DNA from: Candidatus Bathyarchaeota archaeon
Lineage (GTDB): Archaea > Thermoproteota > Bathyarchaeia > Bathyarchaeales > Bathycorpusculaceae
NCBI GenBank assembly: GCA_025059195.1
Contig: JANXDU010000018.1
Span: forward strand, 1-64,000
Direction of reading: 5' to 3'
DNA: 64,000 nucleotides
This document shows positions 16,364 to 24,788 of this stretch, piece after piece; position 1 is the first letter of the stretch; every line of letters starts with the position of its first letter. The notes below the pieces were generated by a model. That model had not been told where the DNA came from. It worked only from the letters and a program-made list of their open reading frames with translations, and searched no databases. The position numbers and the translations under genes are program-made.

Positions 16364-17347
16364 ATGGCAAAACAGAAATTGAAGTTTGCATTTTACTGGG
16401 CGGCTAGCTGCGGCGGATGCGAAATCGCTGTCTTAGACATCGACGAAAAAATCTTGGACGTGGCGCAGATCGCCGACATCGTGTTTTGGCCTGTTGCCAT
16501 GGACGTCAAGTACAAAGACGTGGAAAACATGCCTGACAAGTATATTGACGTGTGCTTCTTTAATGGAGGAATCCGCAACAGCGAACAAGAGTATTTGGCG
16601 AAACTTTTGAGGCAGAAGTCGAAGATCCTGATCGCCTACGGCGCGTGTGCTCATCTCGGCGGCGTGCCTGGACTGGCAAACCTCCACAACAGGAAGGAAA
16701 TATTCGAAAAAGTCTACGCCCAAACGTTCTCAACCTATAACCCAAACGGGACATTCCCCCAGCCCAGAATGCAAGTGAAAGAAGGTGTGCTGGAGATTCC
16801 CGAGTTCTACGACACTGTGCGAACCCTTGACCAAACAGTGGACGTTGATTACTATGTTCCAGGGTGCCCCCCGGCTGTTGAACGAACAATATTCGCTTTA
16901 GAAGCCATAGCTAAAGGCGAACTGCCTCCAAAAGGCTCAGTGCTGGCGCCGTTAAAATCCGTCTGCGATGAATGCCCCAAAAAGAAGGAAAACAAGAAGA
17001 TAACGCGGATATACCGCGTCTACGAAAAGACTCCTGATCCAGAAAAATGTCTGCTGGAGCAAGGAATAATATGCATGGGTCCGGCCACCAGAGGCGGATG
17101 CAGCGCCAGATGTTTAAAGGCGGATATGCCATGCACTGGTTGCGGTGGGCCTTGTCCAAATGCGCCAGAACAGGGCGCTGCCATGATCAGCGCTTTGGCT
17201 TCCATCCTCGGCTTGGAGGAAGAAAAAGAGAAGTACACTGAAGAAGAAGTTGAAAAGTTGATTGATCAGATAAAGGATCCCGTTGGAACCTTCTACATGT
17301 ATGGTTTACCAGCCTCAATTTTGAGGAGGAAGGTGATGCGCCCATGA
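16364..17347 (+). CDS. mvhG: F420-non-reducing hydrogenase small subunit (MvhG type), copy B
   Basis: 327 aa from the ATG at 16364, chosen because AGGTAGGTG just upstream is a better ribosome site than start; a GTG at 16352 would add four residues. Cluster motifs CGGCE, CDEC, CMGPATRGGCSARC and PCTGCGGP are intact. Compared with copy A it has a longer charged insert before the C-terminus (EEEKEKYTEEEVEKL). Overlaps mvhA by ATGA. Confidence 0.94.
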   Translation: MAKQKLKFAFYWAASCGGCEIAVLDIDEKILDVAQIADIVFWPVAMDVKYKDVENMPDKYIDVCFFNGGIRNSEQEYLAKLLRQKSKILIAYGACAHLGGVPGLANLHNRKEIFEKVYAQTFSTYNPNGTFPQPRMQVKEGVLEIPEFYDTVRTLDQTVDVDYYVPGCPPAVERTIFALEAIAKGELPPKGSVLAPLKSVCDECPKKKENKKITRIYRVYEKTPDPEKCLLEQGIICMGPATRGGCSARCLKADMPCTGCGGPCPNAPEQGAAMISALASILGLEEEKEKYTEEEVEKLIDQIKDPVGTFYMYGLPASILRRKVMRP

Positions 17348-18798
17348 AGGAAATTATTATAGATCCAATCACAAGGCTCGAAGGCCACGGCAAAATATCC
17401 ATATTTTTGAACGACGCTGGCGAAGTGGAAAATGCCTACCTACAGATCCCTGAACTGCGCGGCTTTGAAAAGTTCTGTATTGGACGCAAAGCCGAAGACA
17501 TGCCCCTATTAACAAGCCGGATTTGCGGCGTCTGTCCAGTTGCCCACCACATGGCTGGAACAAAAGCCTTGGACGCAGCCTTTAACGTGGAACCACCGTC
17601 CGCTGCCAAAAAACTCCGCGAACTCATGTATTGTGGCTACTATCTCTACGACCACACCCTACACTTCTATTACCTTGGAGGCCCAGACTTTGTCGTTGGA
17701 CCAGATGCACCACCTGAAAAACGTAACATTTTAGGCGTCATTGAGAAGGCTGGATTGGATATTGCCAAAGAAGTTATCAAGCATAGGGCTTACGGTCAAC
17801 GAATAACGGAAATTATCGGCGGAAAGGCAACCCATCCAGTTTGCGGACTGCCCGGTGGCGTTTCCAAGCCCCTAAGCGAGGAGAACAGGCAAGAGATTGA
17901 GAAAATGGTGAAATCCTCCGTCGAGTTTGCAAAGCTTTCGTTAAAGCTTTTCCACAACATTGTTTTGGGAAACAGCAAATACGTTGAACTGATTAAAAGC
18001 GACGCATACACGCTGCGCACTTATTACATGGGATTGGTAGACGAACACAACAGGGTGAACTTTTACGACGGCAAAATCCGCGTCGTAGACCCCTATGGAA
18101 AAGAGTTCGTGAAGTTTGAGGCTAAAGACTATTTAGAGCACATCGCAGAACACGTTGAGCCATGGACCTACGTGAAACAGCCATTCCTCAAAAAAGTGGG
18201 ATGGAAGGGATTCGTAGACGGACCGGACAGCGGAATTTACCGTGTCGGCCCTCTTGGAAGGCTTAACGCGGCGGACGGCATGGCAACTCCACTAGCTCAA
18301 GAAGAGTATGAGCTTATGTACAAGACTTTAGGCGGAAAACCTGTTCACCATACGTTGGCTTATCACTGGGCTAGACTGATCGAGCTTTTGTATGCAGCTG
18401 AAAGGGCTCTGGAGCTTGTTAAGGATCCGGAAATAACGAGCACTAACGTGCGGAACAAGCCGGGTGAACCGGGTGAAGGCGTTGGTGTTGTGGAGGCGGC
18501 CAGAGGCACGCTGATCCATCATTATGTTTTAGACGAGAAAGCTTTGGTCAAGGATGTCAACTTGGTTGTGGCTACCGTGAATAATGCGCCTTCTATTAAC
18601 ATATCTGTGCGGAACGCCGCCAAGGGTTTGATTCACGGCGGAAAAGTTGATCAAGGCTTGCTTAACATGGTGGAGATGGCTTTTAGAGCTTATGACCCGT
18701 GCTTTGGATGCGCCACCCACTTTGCTTTTGGACAGATGCCGTTAACCGTGGAGATCTACGACAGCATGGGGAAGCTTATTAAAACAGTGCGAAGGTAG
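17344..18798 (+). CDS. mvhA: F420-non-reducing hydrogenase large subunit (MvhA type), copy B
   Basis: 484 aa. NiFe ligands RICGVC (Cys61, Cys64) and DPCFGCATH (Cys453, Cys456) are intact, with a C-terminal tail of about 25 residues to be cleaved on maturation. Close relative of copy A; bases 17605-17711 differ from bases 1197-1303 at a single position, far closer than the flanking sequence. The maturation protease follows directly. Confidence 0.95.
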   Translation: MKEIIIDPITRLEGHGKISIFLNDAGEVENAYLQIPELRGFEKFCIGRKAEDMPLLTSRICGVCPVAHHMAGTKALDAAFNVEPPSAAKKLRELMYCGYYLYDHTLHFYYLGGPDFVVGPDAPPEKRNILGVIEKAGLDIAKEVIKHRAYGQRITEIIGGKATHPVCGLPGGVSKPLSEENRQEIEKMVKSSVEFAKLSLKLFHNIVLGNSKYVELIKSDAYTLRTYYMGLVDEHNRVNFYDGKIRVVDPYGKEFVKFEAKDYLEHIAEHVEPWTYVKQPFLKKVGWKGFVDGPDSGIYRVGPLGRLNAADGMATPLAQEEYELMYKTLGGKPVHHTLAYHWARLIELLYAAERALELVKDPEITSTNVRNKPGEPGEGVGVVEAARGTLIHHYVLDEKALVKDVNLVVATVNNAPSINISVRNAAKGLIHGGKVDQGLLNMVEMAFRAYDPCFGCATHFAFGQMPLTVEIYDSMGKLIKTVRR

Positions 18799-18841
18799 AC
18801 CCTTTTCTATTTTTTCCTTATTTTTCTTGGAGATCCTTTTA

Positions 18842-19333
18842 ATGGCGGAGACTTCTTCTGCCGAGAAAAAGTTGAAAGGTTGGCTTTCCGGTGCCGAACG
18901 GGTTGTGGTTGCTGGAGTGGGGAACCCTATTCGTATGGATGATTTTGTCGGCGTAAAGGTTGTTAGGGATCTGTGTGGGAAAGTTTCGGAGAATGTTTTG
19001 CTTGTTGAGTGTGAGACTGTTCCGGAGAGTTTTCTCCAGCGGATTGTGGATTTTCAGCCTTCTCACGTTTTGATTGTGGATGCAGCAGTTATGGGTTTGG
19101 AGCCTGGCGAGTACCGTTTTGTCCAGTCGGAGCATTTGCGGGTTTTTCCAGCTATTTCGACTCACATGTTGCCTTTGCGGGTTTTCTGTGACTATTTGGC
19201 TGGGGTTATGGGAGCCAAAGTTGGGCTTCTTCTGGTTGAGCCTAAAAACGTGGATTTTGGGGAAGGCTTGTCAGAGGAGGTTGAGGCTGCCAGCCGCCGA
19301 ATTGTTAATTTTTTAGTTGAGGTTCTTCCATAA
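18842..19333 (+). CDS. Hydrogenase maturation protease (HycI/HyaD family)
   Basis: 163 aa. The family signature GVGNPIRMDD, with the nickel-sensing acidic residue, is near the N-terminus; VDAA.MGLEPG and the STHMLPL histidine motif follow. It trims the C-terminus of the NiFe large subunit after nickel insertion, and probably serves both mvhA copies. The ATG at 18842 is preferred because GGAGAT sits eight bases before it; an in-frame TTG at 18827 covers that ribosome site. Confidence 0.9.
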   Translation: MAETSSAEKKLKGWLSGAERVVVAGVGNPIRMDDFVGVKVVRDLCGKVSENVLLVECETVPESFLQRIVDFQPSHVLIVDAAVMGLEPGEYRFVQSEHLRVFPAISTHMLPLRVFCDYLAGVMGAKVGLLLVEPKNVDFGEGLSEEVEAASRRIVNFLVEVLP

Positions 19334-19378
19334 AAAGTTAATTTTGTTGTTGAAGGTGGACTGCAAATTTGGTGGTTT

Positions 19379-20377
19379 CTAGGTTTTGTATTGGTATTTT
19401 ATGTTGTTGTCTATTATGTAAAAGGTGTGCTGGTTGGCTTCTGTTGCGTGGAGGATGGGTTTTGCTAGGATTTCAGCTATTTTCGCTAGGTCTTCTAGGG
19501 TTTTAACCTCTATTGTGGTTTGGGTTGTGGGTGGTTTTTGGGCGGTTTCTGCTATTAGGTCTTTGTGGGGTGCAGTTAGCTTTTCTATGGGTTTTTGGGT
19601 GGTTTTTGGTTTAGTCTTGCTGTGGAGGTATGTGGAGAAGGCCAGTCCGGTTAAGGCTACAGCTGTTAGGCCATAAGCCAAATATCGTTGGTTTACCGTT
19701 TCTGGACGGGTTATTGTTTGGTTTTGGGTTATTTTTCCGGTTTTTGAGTGTTGGAGGGGTTCTAGGTTTGTTGTTTCGCCTTTTTCTGTGCGTTGGAACG
19801 TGATGGTTAGGGTTGGTGTGAAGGTTTGGTGGATTTGTCCAGCTAACGTGTTTGCTTGGACCGTGAATGTTGGCGTGATTTCTAGGGTGTATGCGGTGGT
19901 TGACGTTCCTGTTTCGGCGTCTAATTTGTTTTTGATTTGGTCTAATGTTGCCTTAACTATTGGCGGGAGTGTTATCTGGATTTGTTTTTGGTTTGTGGTT
20001 TTGGAGGGTTCTGTGTGGATTGTGTAGGTCCATGCGGTGGTTTTTATGGTTTGGGTTATGGTGTAGTTTATTTGGGTTTCCGCTGGTAGGTCTGCCTCAA
20101 AATTGTAGGTTAGGGTTAGGTTGATTTGGCGGGTTAGCCTCGTATAGATTGGGGTTTGGTCTTCTGGTTTTAGAATGGTTTTGTTGTTGTAGATTATGTT
20201 TGGTGTTTGGAGTATAGCGGTGTAGTCGTAGGTGGCTGTGCTTGTGTAGGTGCATAAAGTCTGCGTTTCCGTTTCTTCTGTTGGGGTTTGGTGGACTGCG
20301 TAGACTGTTATGATGGAGAGTATTGTTAAAATTGCGAAGGAGGTTAGGAGAATTGTTGTGGTTTTTGGTTCTTTCAT
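19379..20377 (-). CDS. DUF5305-type membrane-anchored extracellular protein
   Basis: 332 aa. N-terminal membrane segment (about 9-29), a threonine/asparagine/glutamine-rich extracellular beta domain to about 235, a second membrane segment (YGLTAVALTGLAFSTYLHS), then a cytoplasmic tail. The CTYTSTATYDYTAIL start and general layout match archaeal DUF5305. Last gene of the minus-strand surface cluster. Family members often occur beside SipW/TasA-like genes, so a helper role in assembly or anchoring is inferred. Confidence 0.75.
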   Translation of the reverse strand: MKEPKTTTILLTSFAILTILSIITVYAVHQTPTEETETQTLCTYTSTATYDYTAILQTPNIIYNNKTILKPEDQTPIYTRLTRQINLTLTYNFEADLPAETQINYTITQTIKTTAWTYTIHTEPSKTTNQKQIQITLPPIVKATLDQIKNKLDAETGTSTTAYTLEITPTFTVQANTLAGQIHQTFTPTLTITFQRTEKGETTNLEPLQHSKTGKITQNQTITRPETVNQRYLAYGLTAVALTGLAFSTYLHSKTKPKTTQKPIEKLTAPHKDLIAETAQKPPTTQTTIEVKTLEDLAKIAEILAKPILHATEANQHTFYIIDNNIKYQYKT

Positions 20378-20465
20378 GTTTCGGCGCGTCCTTCCCTTTT
20401 ATGATTTGGCTTCATCCCTAAAATGTTTTGTTTCCTTTAGGGAAAAAGGGGATGGTTGGCTGGGT

Positions 20466-21350
20466 TTATCCTCCTAGGTTGTTGAAGCCTTCGCACATGT
20501 TTTTCCAGTATTCGTATTGTTTTGTCCAACCGTTGAGGATGGCGTTTTCTGAGCCTTGGATTATTTGTTGGGCTGTCATGCCTTTGTATGTGTAGCCTTC
20601 AGCGTAGCCCGCCACCTGGTTTAGCCATAGAGCCAACAGTTGAGCCTTCAATTTGTCTAGCATGGTTGGGCGTTTTGGCATTTCAAGAATGTCGTAGGCT
20701 TGGGTGAATTTTTGTCTGCGGTTTCCTGTGAACTCGAAGACTTGGGATTGGCTGCTTATTTGGTTTAGGTAGCCTTCAAGGGTTTCAGCCCCTATCTGGG
20801 GTTTGCCGGGCTTGCCTAGGTATGGGGCGAACTGGTTTTTCCAGAATCCTATGGTGCGTGGGTAAGCATAGGGCTTGCATTTGGCGCTTATCCTTATCTC
20901 GAATTCGTATTGCCATTTTTGGCGGGCTGGTTGGAGGATGTGGACTTTTGTTGTGCCCTTTATGGTTTGGCATGGTCCAAGCACTGTGCCAGTGTGGTCT
21001 GTGGTTGTGATTTGTAGGGCTTCTGGGTTGGGGTTTAGTATTGTTACGCTTGTGAATTGAGCTGGGCGGTTGCCTACGTTTTTTATCGTGTAGTTTATGT
21101 GGGCTGTGTAGGATGGGTAGGCGTTTTTTATCACGATTTTTATGGTGTCTTTGTCGTAGGTTATGCGGGCGGTTACGGTGGCTACGTCTTTTTCTATTTC
21201 GTTGTCCCATGCGACGGTTTTTGTGAAGATTAGGTCGCATTTGCTGTAGCAGTCTATTCGGAATCCGCCGTTCCAGCATGCGTAGCTATAGCCTATTAGG
21301 CTTAGGGCGGTTATGGCGAGAATGAGGGAGGCTAAAATTTTTGTTTTCAT
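20466..21350 (-). CDS. Secreted surface protein with SipW-type signal peptide
   Basis: 294 aa. Signal segment 1-24 ends GYSYACW, the same kind of end as its neighbours. Residues 25-165 look like a TasA/camelysin-type beta domain (KIVIKNAYPSYTAHINYTIKN, a strand pattern shared with the pilin-like genes upstream). From about 168 a separate domain begins with the motif RTIGFWKNQ, known from other surface proteins, and is helical. It may be a minor or tip component. Signal cleavage is presumably by the peptidase at 21937. Confidence 0.72.
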   Translation of the reverse strand: MKTKILASLILAITALSLIGYSYACWNGGFRIDCYSKCDLIFTKTVAWDNEIEKDVATVTARITYDKDTIKIVIKNAYPSYTAHINYTIKNVGNRPAQFTSVTILNPNPEALQITTTDHTGTVLGPCQTIKGTTKVHILQPARQKWQYEFEIRISAKCKPYAYPRTIGFWKNQFAPYLGKPGKPQIGAETLEGYLNQISSQSQVFEFTGNRRQKFTQAYDILEMPKRPTMLDKLKAQLLALWLNQVAGYAEGYTYKGMTAQQIIQGSENAILNGWTKQYEYWKNMCEGFNNLGG

Positions 21351-21362
21351 GGTTTTGCCTCC

Positions 21363-21944
21363 TTAGCCGATGGTGCGGGTTATGGTGTATTTTATGGTGA
21401 TGGTTTCTGTCCAAGACTGGAAGGTGGCGGTGTAGGTTACCGTTATCTCGATGGCGGTGTCGACTGGTATTAGTTCGGTGAGCATGGTTATGTTTTGCCA
21501 TGTTATTAGGATTTTTTGGGCTGGGAGTTCTGGCGGTGATGAGGCGCCGCCTGATGGCGGCAGGGTTGGCGAGTTATCCCATTTTTCAGGTGGGACTGTA
21601 GCGTAGGGTCCGTAGTAGAGGGTTTGGGTTTGGAAGCGGTTTTGGGTGTCGTTGGTCTGGGTTGTTTGGGTGATTGTTACTGGAGTTGTGCCAGTATTGT
21701 TTATGATTATTCCTGTCCATAGGGTTTTGTTTTGGGAGTTCATCGTGCCTCTTAGCCATAGCTTGTGGGTTGTTTGTTCGATGACTTGTAGGGTTGTGTT
21801 GTGGGCTTGTAGGGTGATTTGGACTTTCGCTGAGTTTAGGGTTCCTTGGATTTGAAGGGTTTCCTGCCATTTTGTGTAGGCGTATCCTGTTATTGCTAAT
21901 GTTAATAATAGAACTGCGAAGACTGTTAGGATTTTTTTATGCAT
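21363..21944 (-). CDS. TasA/camelysin-like secreted protein
   Basis: 193 aa. Hydrophobic signal 1-20 followed by GYAYTKWQETLQIQGTLNSA, similar in spacing to the HWYE..LWLTGEVNTG start of the genes at 23343 and 23994. The rest is Thr/Asn/Gln-rich beta sequence with a proline/serine/glycine-rich loop near 120-140. Its start overlaps the end of the signal-peptidase gene by 8 bases, so the two are co-translated. Likely a filament or surface-layer subunit. Confidence 0.7.
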   Translation of the reverse strand: MHKKILTVFAVLLLTLAITGYAYTKWQETLQIQGTLNSAKVQITLQAHNTTLQVIEQTTHKLWLRGTMNSQNKTLWTGIIINNTGTTPVTITQTTQTNDTQNRFQTQTLYYGPYATVPPEKWDNSPTLPPSGGASSPPELPAQKILITWQNITMLTELIPVDTAIEITVTYTATFQSWTETITIKYTITRTIG

Positions 21945-23262
21945 TTTTTCCCTCCTTTTTTGTTGTCTTGTGATAAGCGAGTAAGAGGGACGTGTATGCG
22001 GTTAGGGTGAGAAGGGCTGTTATAGGAAGCCCGTTTATGAGGGCGGCTGGTGCATGCTGGGTTAGGGCTGTTGGAAGGGTCTGGGCGATGAAGGTGTAGG
22101 CGGCTGTGGCGGCTTCTTTTAGGGTTATGCTTACCCAGCCCAGTTTGGGGATGGTGAATATTACTTTGCCTTTTACTTGGTTTTCGTTTATTGGGTCGTC
22201 TGGGGCGTTGTTGGCGTCGCCTTGGGTTATGAACCATGTTGTTCCGCCTGACTCGTATTTATCTATGACTCGGTGGATGATTGGGGGTTCTCCGCTTGCC
22301 CTATAGTATTGGATTATGTCGCCTACTCGAATGGCTTTTGCCGGCGTGGAGAGGACTATGGCTATGTCGCCTACATTTAGCGTGGGGGTCATGCTTCCGC
22401 TGGCTATTATGGTTGGCGTGAAGCCCAATAAGCCTGTTGTGCTCCAGACGGCGATTACGGCTATTAGGGCTATAACTGTCCAGTGGGTGGCTTGTTTTTC
22501 GCCTTTTCTTGTCAGGTGGAGGCGGGTTTGGCGGCGGTGTTTGGCGGTTGGCAGCGGTTTTACGGCGGCGTCTAGGAGTAGGAAGCCTACCGTGGCGCCT
22601 ATCACGGTTAGTATGGAGCTTGTTTGCCATGGGAGGTTTGGCAGTATGGGGCTGAACCATGTGAAGAAGGTTGGAACTGCCATATACGCCAAGTTTGCGG
22701 GTAAAGCGCCCAAATAGGCGAAGTAGGTGGCTAGGAGGCTTGTGGCTAGGGTTGGTATGAATGTGCGTATTAGGAATTCTGCTATGGCGAGCGGCGATGT
22801 TAAGCCTTGGTATTGGGGGACCGTCGCCTTTAAAAGTGCGTAGAATAAGCCCGTGAGGAGAATGGCGGTTGTTGGTTTGTGTTTGCTTGCTGTTTGGGCG
22901 AGGTAAGCCCGCGAGATTTCAGTTGCAAGGAAAGGTGCAAGCAAAAATGGGAAGTATATGGCTATGGCTCTGGGCGTCCAGACAAGGCTGTTTCTGCCGA
23001 AGCCCATGAAAAAAGCCATGAAAACGGATAAGGAGACTTGGAATATGGCGATTATTGTGGCAAGTTGGATTAGGGTTTTATCCGTTTTTAGTAGGTTGGT
23101 TTGGGAGTTTTTAGCTGTCAAAAGTGTTAATGGGATTACGGTTGCCCATAAGAGGGTGTCCACAATAAAAATTAGTTCACCCCTAAAGGCATAGGGGACT
23201 ATTAGATTTGTGAGTAGGTAAACGGTTAAGATTAGGGCGGGAATTGTTAATTCGGGTTTCAT
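21937..23262 (-). CDS. SipW-type signal peptidase I fused to an N-terminal multi-membrane-span domain
   Basis: 441 aa, against about 180 for ordinary SipW/archaeal signal peptidases. Residues 1-235 hold about six to seven hydrophobic segments with no recognised catalytic motif. A linker (KHRRQTRLHLTRKG) and a further span (261-280) lead into the S26B peptidase: SGSMTPTLNVGD with nucleophile Ser290, IIHRVI with His330 (histidine replaces the bacterial lysine, as in SipW and ER types), and QGDANNAPD with Asp349/Asp355. Placed among genes with matching signal peptides, it is the likely dedicated processing enzyme. Confidence 0.88.
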   Translation of the reverse strand: MKPELTIPALILTVYLLTNLIVPYAFRGELIFIVDTLLWATVIPLTLLTAKNSQTNLLKTDKTLIQLATIIAIFQVSLSVFMAFFMGFGRNSLVWTPRAIAIYFPFLLAPFLATEISRAYLAQTASKHKPTTAILLTGLFYALLKATVPQYQGLTSPLAIAEFLIRTFIPTLATSLLATYFAYLGALPANLAYMAVPTFFTWFSPILPNLPWQTSSILTVIGATVGFLLLDAAVKPLPTAKHRRQTRLHLTRKGEKQATHWTVIALIAVIAVWSTTGLLGFTPTIIASGSMTPTLNVGDIAIVLSTPAKAIRVGDIIQYYRASGEPPIIHRVIDKYESGGTTWFITQGDANNAPDDPINENQVKGKVIFTIPKLGWVSITLKEAATAAYTFIAQTLPTALTQHAPAALINGLPITALLTLTAYTSLLLAYHKTTKKEGKNA

Positions 23263-23342
23263 ATTACTTATTCCAGTGAATGTTTTTGAGTGAGATTAAA
23301 ACTAAAAGGGGGGAGATGGGTTTAATGTTTGGCTTTTGCCGT

Positions 23343-23972
23343 TTACTCGTTCCAGTTCACCATTATAATGGTGGCTGTGAACTTGAGTTTTGTGTTTTCT
23401 GGGCAAGGTTGCAATACGTGTATGTCGAAGCTGATGTCTACTCGTCCACATGGGTCTACTTGTTGTCCGAAGTTGTTGCCCCAGTATAGTTCAATGTCTG
23501 CTTTTTTGTCGCCGTTTAGGTCTAATGTTAAGTAGCTTGGTTTTGTAATTGATTTGGTTTCGTATGGTGTTGTGAAGTTTACGCGTACTATTTTCCATGG
23601 TATTGTTCCGCAGTTGTGTATCCAGAAGGCCATGTGTTCATAGTAGCATGGATACACGTTGTTTAATTCCACAACAAGCGTGTCATTGCAACCGTCTTTA
23701 TTAGTGTCAATGAAGTATGCGTTGCTACTGCCTATGTCCTTGTTTATTTGGCGGACATTGTTAAAGCCTTCGTCGCATGTCCAGTCCTTTCCTGTGTCTG
23801 TTCGTGTTACAATTCCCCAGAAGCGTGCGCACAGGTTTCCCGTTTTCACTTCGCCGGTGAGCCATAGGTTTTCGTACCAGTGGGCGTAGCTGAAGCCTAC
23901 GATGGCTAAGGCTATTAGAGTGATGGCTAATATTGCGGGCAGTGCGGTTTTAGACTTTTTTAGGAGCGCCAT
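23343..23972 (-). CDS. TasA/archaeal-bundling-pilin-like secreted protein with calcium-type loops
   Basis: 209 aa. Basic start, hydrophobic signal to Ala30, then HWYENLWLTGEVKTGN, almost the same as in the next gene (23994). Contains DTNKDGCND (89-97) and DLNGDKKAD (151-159), aspartate-rich loops like EF-hand or dockerin calcium sites, and a conserved NCGTIPWK. Several cysteines could form disulfides. Beta-rich, about the length of TasA-type subunits. Paralogue of the gene at 23994. Confidence 0.75.
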   Translation of the reverse strand: MALLKKSKTALPAILAITLIALAIVGFSYAHWYENLWLTGEVKTGNLCARFWGIVTRTDTGKDWTCDEGFNNVRQINKDIGSSNAYFIDTNKDGCNDTLVVELNNVYPCYYEHMAFWIHNCGTIPWKIVRVNFTTPYETKSITKPSYLTLDLNGDKKADIELYWGNNFGQQVDPCGRVDISFDIHVLQPCPENTKLKFTATIIMVNWNE

Positions 23973-23993
23973 AGGTTATCACCTGCTTGTCTG

Positions 23994-24563
23994 CTATGGG
24001 ACGGCGTTCCACTCCACAAAGGTCAAGTCAATGCGTATTGTTAGGTAAGCGTTTTCGGGAGCATTTTGTGTGAAGTGTATATAGAAGTTTAGGCATAGGC
24101 TTTTGTCTGGGTCAATCTGGTTGGGGTTGCCAACAAGTTTTGTTTTGAGCTCTATGCCTTCTTTCCACCAGCCATCTGGTTTGCCTTCAATGCTTATGCT
24201 GGAAGTCCATAGTTTCGCTGGGATTGTTCCACAGTTGGTAACGTCAAGGGTGCCGTTAATCCATAGGCTTGGATAAGCATTCCAAACCCAAACCTTTAAG
24301 CCTTCATAGCAGCCATCGCCATCACCATCGACAAATTCGTGTTTAACGATGGCTACTGGATCATCCACTTTGCCGTCGCCGTCCAAGTCTTTTAGGTTGC
24401 CAGGCCAAACGTCGTAGTCTAGCGACCATTCTAAGCATAGGCTTCCCGTATTCACTTCGCCGGTGAGCCATAAGTATTCATACCAGTGGGCATAGGCGAA
24501 TCCCGCTATGCCAAGCGCCAACATTAAAATTGCAAATGTTGCAGCCAACTTCTTAGTGTCCAT
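23994..24563 (-). CDS. TasA/archaeal-bundling-pilin-like secreted protein with calcium-type loops
   Basis: 189 aa. Signal to Ala25, then HWYEYLWLTGEVNTGS. Two aspartate-rich loops, DLDGDGKVDD (59-68) and DGDGDG (79-84), and NCGTIPAK shared with the gene at 23343. Probably a major or alternative filament subunit. Its promoter carries the 36-bp element at 24591-24626, which puts a TATA-like box about 37 bases ahead of the ATG. Confidence 0.76.
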   Translation of the reverse strand: MDTKKLAATFAILMLALGIAGFAYAHWYEYLWLTGEVNTGSLCLEWSLDYDVWPGNLKDLDGDGKVDDPVAIVKHEFVDGDGDGCYEGLKVWVWNAYPSLWINGTLDVTNCGTIPAKLWTSSISIEGKPDGWWKEGIELKTKLVGNPNQIDPDKSLCLNFYIHFTQNAPENAYLTIRIDLTFVEWNAVP

Positions 24564-24590
24564 TTTACCGCATCACTCTCCTTTCTCCAT

Positions 24591-24626
24591 TTGGGTATAT
24601 TTAACGTGCCCCACCCTCGGCACGGG
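24591..24626 (-). promoter_or_regulatory. 36-bp promoter element with palindrome, copy 1
   Basis: Identical over 36 bases to 25449-25484. On the minus strand it reads as a palindrome, CGTGCC-8 bases-GGCACG (24605-24624), directly followed by TTAAATATA, a TATA-like box, and then the gene at 24563. The palindrome is placed just upstream of TATA, where an archaeal activator or repressor could act. Confidence 0.7.
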
Positions 24627-24788
24627 TTAGGCCGCGCGGCCCAACCATTATATACAGCCGGCCATAAAGCCTAACCAGCAATAATGTGTGATTACCCATC
24701 CATATAAACCCCCATGAAACAAAAGTCTAGAACAAAAGACTAGAAAAATAAAAGGAGAGTTAGGAAGCTCGAAAGAAATGTTTCCCCG
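24627..24788. other. Intergenic region with possible minus-strand terminator
   Basis: Between the gene at 24789 and the copy-1 promoter. It holds an imperfect repeat TCTAGAACAAAAGACTAGA (24726-24744 region), which reads on the minus strand as a weak 5-bp hairpin flanked by T-rich tracts and could end transcription of the upstream gene. A GC-rich patch next to the promoter (GGCCGCGCGGCC) is a further perfect palindrome of unknown meaning. Confidence 0.35.

Noticed and set aside
20785-21279. A 164-aa basic, His/Arg-rich minus-strand frame
   Set aside because: Alternative frame of the secreted-protein gene at 20466, caused by the A/C-rich coding strand.
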